A DNA stretch of 10,378 nucleotides from Methanobacterium sp. (GTDB taxonomy: Archaea; Methanobacteriota; Methanobacteria; Methanobacteriales; Methanobacteriaceae), in NCBI GenBank assembly GCA_003151535.1, contig PLXT01000146.1, forward strand, positions 6,975 to 17,352. Direction: 5' to 3'. The first letter of the stretch is position 1; each line of letters starts with the position of its first letter. This document shows positions 1 through 6,950 of this stretch, one piece after another. Both the position numbers and the translations under genes were made by a program. The notes below the pieces were generated by a model. It did no database searches. It was given only the letters and a program-made list of their open reading frames with translations, and was not told where the DNA came from.

Positions 1-194
1 AGAATAATAATACTATAATTACAACCTTGTTAAAGATTTCCACTAATTAATTTTAAAGAAATTAACAGTATAATAAGTTAAAATTTAGGAAAATATTAGT
101 TAAAAAAAATTAATGAGAAAAATGTAATCTCATATAGATTGTGGCATATAATCATTAATAAGTTATAAATAATTAGATTTGAGTATTATATTTA
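1..194. other. AT-rich stretch, nothing recognised
   Basis: Both strands are dense with stop codons in all frames, and I see no gene, RNA gene or repeat here. The only structured element is a run of eight A at about 102-109. Read on the minus strand this is a T-tract and could help end transcription coming from the remnant gene at 195-432. The stretch continues beyond the left edge. Confidence 0.5.
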
Positions 195-432
195 CTATAA
201 ACCCCAGTTGACTTCATTTTCAAAATATTCAACTAACTTTTCAAATGAGTCATTCAGTTGAGATTGGTTAAATCTGTATATCCTATCAAAAAAAATTTAG
301 CATGTTCAAGATTGTAAATTGTAATATTCCCTCCTTGATCGTTTATACCTATCTTAAAATGTGCAATTCTTGACAATTAAACATATTTTGTACAATAATC
401 TGGCTCATACACCTTTAAAATGCTTATTTCAT
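195..432 (-). pseudogene. Remnant of a small gene of unknown function (about 78 codons, three disruptions)
   Basis: This reads on the minus strand as a small protein broken in three places. An ATG at 432 is followed by AAA TAA, but one extra A would give a start like MKISILKVYEPD. The frame then continues to TYR-VAL and meets an in-frame TAA just before LSRIAHFKIGIND. It runs on through NLEHAKFF into a run of eight T on the minus strand (288-295), where the frame slips. The next frame gives DRIYRFNQSQLNDSFEKL and ends EYFENEVNWGL with a TAG at 195-197. The pieces join into ordinary-looking protein, rich in charged and aromatic residues, which random AT-rich DNA would rarely give. I do not recognise the family and assign no function. 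No Shine-Dalgarno site precedes the ATG. Real decay is more likely than sequence error because three changes are needed. Confidence 0.5.
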
Positions 433-480
433 GTTAATATATTATATTTTATGAGCTGTAGTCTAAATGGAGAACATTTT

Positions 481-543
481 TAAAAATAAAAAAATAAAAA
501 AAATTAGTTTTATTCTACTTCTGGAATAACATCATTATTCCAG
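481..543 (-). terminator. Hairpin plus T-tract terminator overlapping the HdeD-like gene's 3' end
   Basis: On the minus strand a perfect 9-bp stem, CTGGAATAA paired with TTATTCCAG (521-529 and 535-543), closes a 5-base loop. It lies within the last codons of the HdeD-like gene. The TAG stop at 515-517 follows, then three T-tracts of 8, 7 and 5 bases between 482 and 503, each separated by one A. The T-tracts alone are a typical archaeal termination signal; the added hairpin gives the layout of a bacterial intrinsic terminator. The T-tracts are the firmer part of this call. Confidence 0.7.
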
Positions 544-994
544 TAATTAACAGCCATAAACCAATTAATAGCCCTAAATAAAAAGGATTGGCTATAAAAA
601 CGGCTACAAGTAGATATATAATACCTAGAATAATAGGAATTAATCCAGTCCAAATGTTTCCTCCAACTCTTGTAGATAAAGCTACTATTCCTGATATTAT
701 AAGGAATAACCCTGCAATAAATACAAATACTGCAGCAACGAAACTGAATAAACTTGGATTGAAAATAAATCCTATTCCAAGAATAATGGCTAAAACACCT
801 AACGTTAACTCTACAATACCCAGTCCTCTATTATCATCCAATGTTGTTAAACCGGCTGCTATAAGTCCTACACCTAAAAATAATACTGCAAGACCTGTTA
901 ACACGCCAAATGGTATTACTCCCAAAACCGGGAAAGCAATAATTATCAAACCAAGCACTATCAGAACCAATGCACTTCCAATTTTCTTATCCAT
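515..994 (-). CDS. HdeD-like (DUF308) small integral membrane protein
   Basis: This encodes a 159-residue, almost wholly hydrophobic protein with about six membrane helices, near residues 5-24, 28-50, 60-80, 85-107, 117-138 and 141-157. Glycine-rich helix starts (LGLIIIAFPVLG, LGVLAIILGIGF, LGIIYLLVAVFI) repeat in three hairpin pairs, which is the pattern of the HdeD/DUF308 family. A short polar loop, DDNRGLG, separates the second and third helices. HdeD of Escherichia coli is tied to acid resistance, but the role of the archaeal members is unknown, so no function is claimed beyond membrane location. I chose the ATG at 994 because a GAGGTG site lies 7 bases before it; a longer frame from 1012 would put that site inside the gene. 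The gene appears monocistronic, with its own terminator. Confidence 0.8.
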   Translation of the reverse strand: MDKKIGSALVLIVLGLIIIAFPVLGVIPFGVLTGLAVLFLGVGLIAAGLTTLDDNRGLGIVELTLGVLAIILGIGFIFNPSLFSFVAAVFVFIAGLFLIISGIVALSTRVGGNIWTGLIPIILGIIYLLVAVFIANPFYLGLLIGLWLLITGIMMLFQK

Positions 995-1001
995 TATGTA
1001 A

Positions 1002-1007
1002 CACCTC
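1002..1007 (-). promoter_or_regulatory. Shine-Dalgarno site that fixes the start of the HdeD-like gene
   Basis: GAGGTG on the minus strand is a six-base match to the archaeal GGAGGTGAT consensus and sits 7 bases upstream of the ATG at 994. This favours that start over the in-frame ATG at 1012. Confidence 0.75.
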
Positions 1008-1074
1008 AACATTTTGTACCTTTATAAAAAATTCGAAATGTATTATTATTTAATAATTCTTAACAATTTATAGT

Positions 1075-1088
1075 TTAATATAAAATTT
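1075..1088 (-). promoter_or_regulatory. Candidate TATA box for the HdeD-like gene
   Basis: The minus strand reads AAATTTTATATTAA, close to the archaeal TATA consensus. It would place the transcript start near 1050 and leave a leader of roughly 55 bases containing the GAGGTG site. A second TATA-like string at 1020-1031 is too close to the ATG to keep that site in the transcript. The region is so AT-rich that chance matches are common. Confidence 0.35.
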
Positions 1089-1125
1089 AGTCGAAGATAA
1101 AATTAACTTGAATTATTCCAGTCAT

Positions 1126-1132
1126 AAAAAAA
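1126..1132 (-). terminator. T7 tract downstream of the LUD-domain gene
   Basis: Seven consecutive T on the minus strand lie about 85 bases after the last stop of the LUD/CCG operon and before the HdeD-like promoter region. A T-tract of this length suits archaeal transcription termination. No stem precedes it. Confidence 0.35.
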
Positions 1133-1215
1133 TTAAAATACAGTTAAAACCATCTTGATTCAACTGAATTTAATGATTTAATAGTTTTAAATTCATAAAA
1201 TATAAAAGGATATCG

Positions 1216-2422
1216 CTACTGTTTGAATGGTGATCCATCCTTTTTTATACGGTCTTTAATGGATTTATGTTCGTCTATAATGATATTAAGATCAACTGAA
1301 TCTTCTCTCAAATTTTTTATTAAATTATTGGTTTTAATACCTACAGGGCATTTATCGGTACAAAGTCCACAGAGAGTGCAAGTAAATAGTCCTGAATCAA
1401 AACATGATTCATTCCCCTCAATAAAATTGCTTAATTACTCCCCTACCGCCAAAATATCTTTTATATCCAAATTCATTTCCGATCTCATTATAAATAGGGC
1501 AGGTAACTATACAGCTACCACAACCAATACATAATAAACATTCACCACCTTCTTTAATAGCTTGTGTTCTTCCATTGTCCAGCAATATAACAACTAACCT
1601 TCCAGGACCGTACATATTATTTAAAATAATTTGTTCGATGTCCGCTGTTTTTGATGGGGATGATATTACATTCATATAAGCTGGAACAGTTTTGCCAGAT
1701 GCAAAAATAGTTTCAAGTTTTACAACTGAAACTGCATCTTCTATGGTTTCCACAAGCTTGTCTATACCAACTATAATTATATGGATATCCAACATTGAAA
1801 CCAGACTTATATTGCCTTCGTTATGGACAGTTACAACTGAACCATCGTCTGCTGCAACTGAGTTTGCACCAGTTATTCCTATATTACATTTAGTAAGTTT
1901 TAATAGCACATCTTCCTTGATTATATCAAGTATAACACGAGGATCTGGCTTTATATCAATATTAAATTCATTTGAAATAATTTTAGCAATATCATTCATT
2001 CTTAAATGTGAAGCCGGGCCAATAGGATGTGATGGTTTACTATCGGGATCCAACTGTACTATTCGATCACCAAGATCAGTTTCAACCACTTGTACACCTT
2101 TATCTTCGAGAAATTCTGAGAGTCCAATTTCTCCCACGGTGTTTGATTTGGACTTTGCTATCATTGATTCATCCTTTACAATAGAATATACTGCATCTAG
2201 TGCATTTTTTGATTTTTCAGCTAATATAACTTCCACACCATTTTTTTCTAAATTTTTAACTGCTTTTTCAACGAGTACATCCATATTTTTTATAGAATAT
2301 TCCCTTATTCCTTTAACACGTTTCTGGAGTTGTATAGTTCGTTCATCATCTATTATTTTATCCTTTCTCTCCCTAAGTATACCAAATGACCTGTTCATTG
2401 CTTCAATTTCAGACTTCTTCAT
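1216..2422 (-). pseudogene. LUD-domain iron-sulfur protein (LutB-like), split by a one-base frameshift
   Basis: The LUD family includes LutB and LldF, iron-sulfur oxidoreductase subunits of lactate oxidation in bacteria; the methanogen role is not established. The upstream frame (2422 to stop at 1418) carries the LUD domain: SKSNTVGEIGLSEFLE near residue 91, ETDLGDRIVQLD near 114, and NIGITGANSVAADDGSVVTV near 180. One 4Fe-4S motif follows, C-x2-C-x2-C-x3-CP at about residues 298-308. It then ends abruptly after GGRGVIKQFY. A second motif, CTLCGLCTDKCP, lies immediately downstream in the +1 frame (1216-1434), which has no start codon of its own. Removing one A at about 1431-1433 joins them as GVISNFIEGNESC, giving roughly 400 residues, a normal length. 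I prefer the ATG at 2422 to a TTG at 2428; it overlaps the CCG gene by 14 bases, so translation is probably coupled. This could be a sequence error, a real loss of the second cluster, or less likely recoding. Confidence 0.8.
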
Positions 2423-3167
2423 CTTCAAGCCCCATTAAAATTAATTCAGATATGTCAAGTACCTTGTTAATAGAACTTTTATTAACATCAACAGTATCAT
2501 CACCTAATTCATTCATTCGATATTTTAGTGCATTTTGTAGATTTAAAATACAAAATGAACATGTTGTTACTATTAATTCTGCATTTGTATCTTCTGCATC
2601 CTTAATTCTTCTAAGTGCTACTAATAAAGCCGTATCAGGATAGGCAGATTTTACACCGGAACCTGCTCCACAGCAACGTGAATTTTCCCTGTTACGATCC
2701 ATTTCAACTAGGGTACATGTTTCAGTAATAACTTTCCTTGGTTCTTCATAAAGACCAGAATGTCTCCCAAGATGGCATGGATCATGGTAAGTAACCTTAT
2801 TTGGAGTTTTTTTAACCAAAAGTTTTCCATCAGCTATTAACTGACTTATAAGTTCCGAAGTATGTATAACATCAAGATCGACTCCAAAAAGTTTATTATA
2901 ATCATTTTTTAATGTATTATAACAACCAGCACAAGAAACAAGAATTTTATCACCCTCTTTTATAGATTCTTCTAATTTTTTAAGGGTATCATTCATGACT
3001 TCGTGTGCATCATCCCTAAATCCTGTTCTCAGTAGAACGGATCCACAGCATGTTTCGTTAGTAATTACAGTAAAATCAACACTTGCCCGTTTTAATAATG
3101 TTTCTGTAGCATCAGAGATATATTTAAGCTTTTCTCGTACAACACAGCCCCTAAAGTATATTATCAT
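2409..3167 (-). CDS. CCG-domain iron-sulfur protein (HdrB / LutA / GlpC-type)
   Basis: This 252-residue protein has two cysteine-rich CCG domains. The first uses C8, C40-C41, C79 and C82 (C-x31-CC-x37-CxxC). The second uses C131, C165-C166, C203 and C206 (C-x33-CC-x36-CxxC). These match the pattern that binds the noncubane 4Fe-4S clusters of heterodisulfide reductase subunit HdrB, and it is also seen in LutA and GlpC. No membrane segment or signal peptide is visible, so it is likely cytoplasmic. The start MIIYFRGC is typical of the family and has a GGAGAT site 7 bases upstream. It is first in an operon with the LUD-domain gene, which suggests a two-subunit electron-transfer enzyme. The pairing resembles LutAB of lactate oxidation, but no LutC, lactate permease or flavin dehydrogenase is nearby. 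The substrate is therefore unknown, and the protein is not HdrB proper since HdrC is absent. Confidence 0.85.
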   Translation of the reverse strand: MIIYFRGCVVREKLKYISDATETLLKRASVDFTVITNETCCGSVLLRTGFRDDAHEVMNDTLKKLEESIKEGDKILVSCAGCYNTLKNDYNKLFGVDLDVIHTSELISQLIADGKLLVKKTPNKVTYHDPCHLGRHSGLYEEPRKVITETCTLVEMDRNRENSRCCGAGSGVKSAYPDTALLVALRRIKDAEDTNAELIVTTCSFCILNLQNALKYRMNELGDDTVDVNKSSINKVLDISELILMGLEDEEV

Positions 3168-3237
3168 ATTTTATATCTCCAATCTATAAAATTTAGTAAA
3201 TTTAAATTCATTAAATAAAGTTAATTATTTATCCAGT

Positions 3238-3250
3238 ATTATATAAAATA
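3238..3250 (-). promoter_or_regulatory. TATA box of the CCG/LUD operon
   Basis: The minus strand reads TATTTTATATAAT, a strong archaeal TATA match preceded by a purine-rich GAAAA stretch that could serve as the BRE. It would start transcription near 3218 and give a leader of about 50 bases with the GGAGAT site at its end. It separates this operon from the glycan genes upstream. Confidence 0.55.
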
Positions 3251-3283
3251 TTTTCATTGGATTTAATTTATTATCTGACTTCT

Positions 3284-3306
3284 AAAAATTGAATACAATT
3301 TGTATT
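3284..3306 (-). terminator. Possible terminator after the flippase/GT2 pair
   Basis: Directly after the TAA at 3307-3309, the minus strand has an exact inverted repeat, AATACAA and TTGTATT (3292-3306), with one base between the arms. A run of five T follows (3284-3288). The arms are too close for a stable hairpin loop, so the T-run is the main support and the call is weak. Confidence 0.3.
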
Positions 3307-4308
3307 TTAAGTTTTTCGCTTTAAAAACAGATTCCAAAGAACTCCCAATCCATAGGAGATATGTTGGATAGGTAAAAGTATAAAAACTAATAGTGAATAG
3401 ACTGTCCTTGTCCTAATACCAACCTCAACGAAAACAGCTATTGCAAATATGATGTACAATAACAATGGAATAAGTATTATATTACCCAACAACACGTAAA
3501 GTGGTGCTAGTAAGATTAAATATATGATAAATACAACTGTCAATGGAACATTTACAGTTACAAAGCTCCTGTGCTTTTTTACTGTATTTGTAATATTAAC
3601 TCCATAGTTGAACATATTAAATGCAAACTGGATAATTGAATTGGTTTCATGGTGCCATAACCTAGCATTAGGAACATTGATAAAACTGTATCCTGCAAGT
3701 CTCAACCTAAAATTTATCTCATTATCATCAGACATGATAAGTTTATCATCATATCTAAACTTGGATATGACAGCCTTTTTGTACATGGCATTGTAGTTAG
3801 CAATACTTTTAACATATTTTACATTTCTCTTTGAAAAAGCAGGGTTACCTCCTGAAGCTAGAAATGTGGTTAAAAATGCATTTATTACCAATTCTTTTTT
3901 ATCTTTAGTTTCTGCTATTAGACGAGGCCCACCCACCCCTGCAATGGTTTCATCTGTTATTCTTATAACATCATATAAAATAGATAACCAATCCTTATCA
4001 ACTGTACAGTCTGCATCTGTGTAAGCAATGTACTTGGAATCAGGATCTGAATTGTCTATAACCAGATTTCGAGCAAAACAATGGCCATAAAACCCGAAAT
4101 CGGCCTCATTTAAAACTTTATATTTTACATTGGATTCATCTAAGATGTTAGTTGCAATATCCCTTGTGTTGTCAATAGAATTTCCATCAACAAGAATTAT
4201 CTCATAGGAATTATGGTCAAAACTCTGGTTTAAAATATTTTTTAGAGTATTATAAATATTTTTTTCCTCGTTTCGAGCTATGACCCCTACAGTTATTTCT
4301 ATTGACAT
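3307..4308 (-). CDS. Family 2 glycosyltransferase with C-terminal membrane helices
   Basis: This 333-residue protein is a GT-A-fold, family 2 enzyme. It opens with TVGVIARNEEKNI, followed by EIILVDGNSIDNT near residue 36, the nucleotide-sugar site of this family. The DxD metal-binding motif is TDADC at 97-101. MSDDNEINFRLRLAGY at about 192-207 fits the acceptor-site acidic motif, and the HH pair at 219-220 is also typical. After residue 250 the chain turns hydrophobic, with three or four helices (about 254-275, 277-296, 303-322). The enzyme is therefore probably anchored with its catalytic domain in the cytoplasm, acting on a lipid-linked acceptor. The donor sugar cannot be told. The ATG has AAGGT six bases upstream. 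It lies 54 bases after the flippase stop on the same strand, so the two are probably co-transcribed. Confidence 0.88.
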   Translation of the reverse strand: MSIEITVGVIARNEEKNIYNTLKNILNQSFDHNSYEIILVDGNSIDNTRDIATNILDESNVKYKVLNEADFGFYGHCFARNLVIDNSDPDSKYIAYTDADCTVDKDWLSILYDVIRITDETIAGVGGPRLIAETKDKKELVINAFLTTFLASGGNPAFSKRNVKYVKSIANYNAMYKKAVISKFRYDDKLIMSDDNEINFRLRLAGYSFINVPNARLWHHETNSIIQFAFNMFNYGVNITNTVKKHRSFVTVNVPLTVVFIIYLILLAPLYVLLGNIILIPLLLYIIFAIAVFVEVGIRTRTVYSLLVFILLPIQHISYGLGVLWNLFLKRKT

Positions 4309-4362
4309 TTTAATACCTTGAATTTTGTATAATGAATTAAATATATTAAGTATTCATTTTAA

Positions 4363-5805
4363 TTATTGAGAGTTCCTTATATTTCTAATTATTTTAATAT
4401 CCTCATCATCTATACCCCTTAAAACAAATAAAATTATCAAATATATGAATGCAGATACTATTATTAAAATTACTAAATTTAGATCCTTAAATTCCCAAAT
4501 GAATAAGCCCATTATTAAAGAACTTATTAATATTTTAATTGAATCTTTTATTAATCCTTTTCTTTGGGTTATATATCCCATTCTATAAGCCATAATCAAT
4601 ACTAATGACAAAATGACAAATTCTGTTATCAAAGTATTGAAACAAGCTGCAATGTAACTAAATTTTGGAATTAGAATAAAATTAAGAGTGATGTTTACTA
4701 TCATTCCAATAAAAGTTATTTTTGTCAAAAGAATCTGTTTATTTGTTGATTGGAATAGCTGTACAAATGCAGCGTTTCCAAATGTGAAAACAGTAGCCCA
4801 TATAAGTATTTGAAGTGCAGGAACGGAATCAATGAATGCTTTTCCAAAGATCAAAATTATTATTTGATTTGATAAAATTGTTATTGCTATGCCTATAGGA
4901 ATACCAATCAATATCATAAATTTAAAATATTTTTCAACTATTATTCCTAACGAATTGGTATCAGAAACATGCAATCTTGACATAACTGGGAAAATTGCAG
5001 AGTTAATTACAGTAGGAATGAATAATAATAAAAGAACTATCCTGTATGCTGCATTATATAACCCCACAGCTTCATTTCCTTGCATAAAAGATAACATAAC
5101 AGAATCAATCCAAATATATATAGTTACAAAAACTCCAATTAAACCAAACTGTGCCGCAGTTTTAATTGTTGGTTTCCAAAAATCCCAATCAATATCAATT
5201 TTAGGTCTGGAAAATTTGAATATTTTAGATGAAATATATAGATAGTAAATTAATATTATACCCGCAACAAAGGCATAAAGAATGGTAAAAGTTACAAGTC
5301 CATAACCATAGTTTATCAAAATTAAGACCCCAACTAACATCAATATACTATTCAAACCAGAGGCTAAGGATTGGTATTCCAGTTTTTCATAGGATTGAAA
5401 TATGGATACAAAAAAGTTAGAAAAAGTACTAAAAATTAGAAATATCATCATAAAATAGAGTACGTAAGCCGTTTCATTAGGATACTTCAATAATTTCACT
5501 ATTAATATAATGAAAATTGATAAAATAAAAATTTGTAAGAGTTTTATTGAAAATATGTTATTAAAATATTTGTTTGTTAAAGATTTATTTCTAACTATCT
5601 CACGGGTCATTAAGGTATTTAACCCAAAATCGGCAAAGATTCCTAACATACTCATTAAAGCGAGTGCAAATGATAGTATCCCATAATTTGCTACCCCTAA
5701 ATATCTTACTAAATAAATTGTAAATAGTAATGTGAGTATGTATCCAAAAACCTGTGAAGTGAAAAGGGAACCAATGTTTTTAAAAAAACTTTGCGTAGCA
5801 TTCAT
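4363..5805 (-). CDS. Polysaccharide flippase (Wzx-type, MATE/MVF superfamily)
   Basis: This 480-residue integral membrane protein is of the polysaccharide biosynthesis or O-antigen flippase type. Members move lipid-linked sugars from the inner to the outer face of the cytoplasmic membrane. The N-terminus (NIGSLFTSQVFGYILTLL, then YLVRYLGVANYGILSFA) is characteristic, as is the following FADFGLNTLMTREIVRNK near residue 57-74. About 12 to 14 hydrophobic segments cover the chain, with a charged cytoplasmic tail (RGIDDEDIKIIRNIRNSQ). Length and layout are normal, with no break. No Shine-Dalgarno site is visible before the ATG, so the transcript probably has a short leader and initiates in a different way. 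It lies upstream of the GT2 at 3307 on one transcript. The glycan carried is unknown; a polysaccharide or glycoprotein precursor is the usual cargo. Confidence 0.9.
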   Translation of the reverse strand: MNATQSFFKNIGSLFTSQVFGYILTLLFTIYLVRYLGVANYGILSFALALMSMLGIFADFGLNTLMTREIVRNKSLTNKYFNNIFSIKLLQIFILSIFIILIVKLLKYPNETAYVLYFMMIFLIFSTFSNFFVSIFQSYEKLEYQSLASGLNSILMLVGVLILINYGYGLVTFTILYAFVAGIILIYYLYISSKIFKFSRPKIDIDWDFWKPTIKTAAQFGLIGVFVTIYIWIDSVMLSFMQGNEAVGLYNAAYRIVLLLLFIPTVINSAIFPVMSRLHVSDTNSLGIIVEKYFKFMILIGIPIGIAITILSNQIIILIFGKAFIDSVPALQILIWATVFTFGNAAFVQLFQSTNKQILLTKITFIGMIVNITLNFILIPKFSYIAACFNTLITEFVILSLVLIMAYRMGYITQRKGLIKDSIKILISSLIMGLFIWEFKDLNLVILIIVSAFIYLIILFVLRGIDDEDIKIIRNIRNSQ

Positions 5806-5845
5806 TAAAACATTTATGAAATTAAAGATTTAAAAACTTGTTTAA

Positions 5846-5856
5846 TTATAAAATAT
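5846..5856 (-). promoter_or_regulatory. Candidate TATA box for the flippase operon
   Basis: The minus strand reads TATTTTATAAT in an AT-rich setting about 45 bases before the flippase ATG. Transcription would begin near 5825, leaving a leader of some 20 bases. That leader contains no GGAG or GGTG site. Chance matches are common in this base composition. Confidence 0.4.
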
Positions 5857-5917
5857 TAAAATAGTAGTTATTCTTTATTTTAATTAGATAGTAGGAATAA
5901 AATATGAATAATATTTT

Positions 5918-5965
5918 AAATATTTATAAGAGCGTTTAGTCGGTAAATTAATAAACATATATATT
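5918..5965 (+). promoter_or_regulatory. Two candidate TATA boxes for the methyltransferase/GT2 operon
   Basis: Two TATA-like strings face right: AAATATTTATAAG at 5918-5930 and AAACATATATATT at 5953-5965. The second would give a start near 5985 and a leader of about 25 bases, with GGAG at 6000-6003 placed 7 bases before the ATG at 6011. The first would give a leader of about 60 bases. Together with the flippase promoter they make this a divergent promoter region. Confidence 0.45.
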
Positions 5966-6010
5966 CATGAGGTATACAAATTTATTAATTAGATTTAACG
6001 GAGTCATTTC

Positions 6011-6950
6011 ATGATTTGTGAGATTTGTGGCAATGAAAAAGATAATAAAAAAGTTCAGATTAGGGAAATGATGTTCGGAACTAGGGATGAATTTGACTAT
6101 TTTGAATGTTCCAAATGTGGTTGTTTACAAATTGCCAAAATACCAAAAAATATAGGAGAATATTATCCTAAAAATTTCTATTCATTCAATGATAATATTT
6201 CAGAAAATTCTGTTAAAAGATATTTAAGAATGAAAAGGAATGAATATGCTTTCTTTAAAAGAGGATTGGTTGGGAGAATCATGAATAAAATTTATCCGCC
6301 ATATTTCTTTGACAAATTGGAAAAATTTGAATTCAAGAATATTAGATGTAGGTTGTGGTTCAGGTCGGTTAATTTACTCATTTAAGAGTTTAGGATTCAA
6401 AAATTTGACGGGAATCGACCCATATACGGATAAAACTGTAAATACCAAAGAATTGAAAATACTACAAAAAACAATTTATGATATTGATGATCACTACGAT
6501 TTGATAATATTAAAAAATGTATTTGAACACCAACAAGATCAGTTAAAAACTTTAACGAAAATTTCAGAGTTATTAGATCAAAATGGAATTGCAATAATTA
6601 CAATTCCTGTTAAAAATGAATATATTTGGGATAAATATGGAATAAATTGGGTTCAGATAGATGCTCCACGTCATTTTTTTATTCATACATTTAAAAGCTT
6701 CCAAATATTAATTGGAAGGACTGATCTAGAAATAAAATATTATATATTTGATTCTGATGCTTTCCAATTCTGGGGTAGTGAACAATATGAAAATAATATT
6801 TCATTAATGTCAGAAGATTCTTTTTTAGTTAATCCTAAAAAAAGCATATTTACAAGTAATCAATTGAAAAAATTTAGTGAAACAGCCAATAGTTTGAACG
6901 CTAGAGAATTGGGCGATCACATTTTTTTAGTACTGGAAAGGAAAAAATGA
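6011..6950 (+). pseudogene. Zinc-ribbon class I SAM methyltransferase, split by a frameshift
   Basis: The first frame (6011 to a stop at 6383-6385) begins with CxxC at C3/C6 and a second pair at C33/C36, a zinc ribbon. The second frame (open from about 6309 to 6950) holds the SAM-binding motif I, ILDVGCGSG, then a Rossmann-type core and APRHFFIHT, typical of Methyltransf_23-like enzymes in glycan clusters. The second frame has no ATG near its beginning, only a TTG at 6309 that would cut into the fold. Removing one A from the run of five at 6321-6325 fuses them as DKLENLNSRILDVGCG, giving about 312 residues with both domains intact. So a one-base insertion or a sequence error splits one gene. 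The intact enzyme would methylate a sugar or glycan end in the cytoplasm; the acceptor is unknown. The start has a good GGAG site. Its TGA overlaps the next gene's ATG by four bases. Confidence 0.8.

Noticed and set aside
588..1001. Long plus-strand open frame opposite the HdeD-like gene
   Set aside because: It is the mirror of a hydrophobic gene on the minus strand; its product is Pro/Ile/Asn-rich with no domain, and no binding site or promoter supports it.
1020..1031. TTTATAAAAAA string as the TATA box of the HdeD-like gene
   Set aside because: Transcription would start about at 1000, leaving the GAGGTG site outside the message, so the box at 1075-1088 is preferred.
1223..1534. Plus-strand open frame over the LUD frameshift zone
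   Set aside because: The minus strand here encodes two cysteine motifs of a known type, while the plus-strand product has no recognisable feature.
1692..2438. 248-codon plus-strand open frame opposite the LUD gene
   Set aside because: Ser/Thr/Ile-rich low-complexity product typical of an antisense frame; the minus strand carries clear LUD motifs.
5967..6014. 15-codon upstream open frame whose TGA overlaps the methyltransferase ATG
   Set aside because: The overlap looks like translational coupling, but there is no Shine-Dalgarno site for the small frame and the methyltransferase has its own strong GGAG; one short frame in AT-rich DNA is easily chance.
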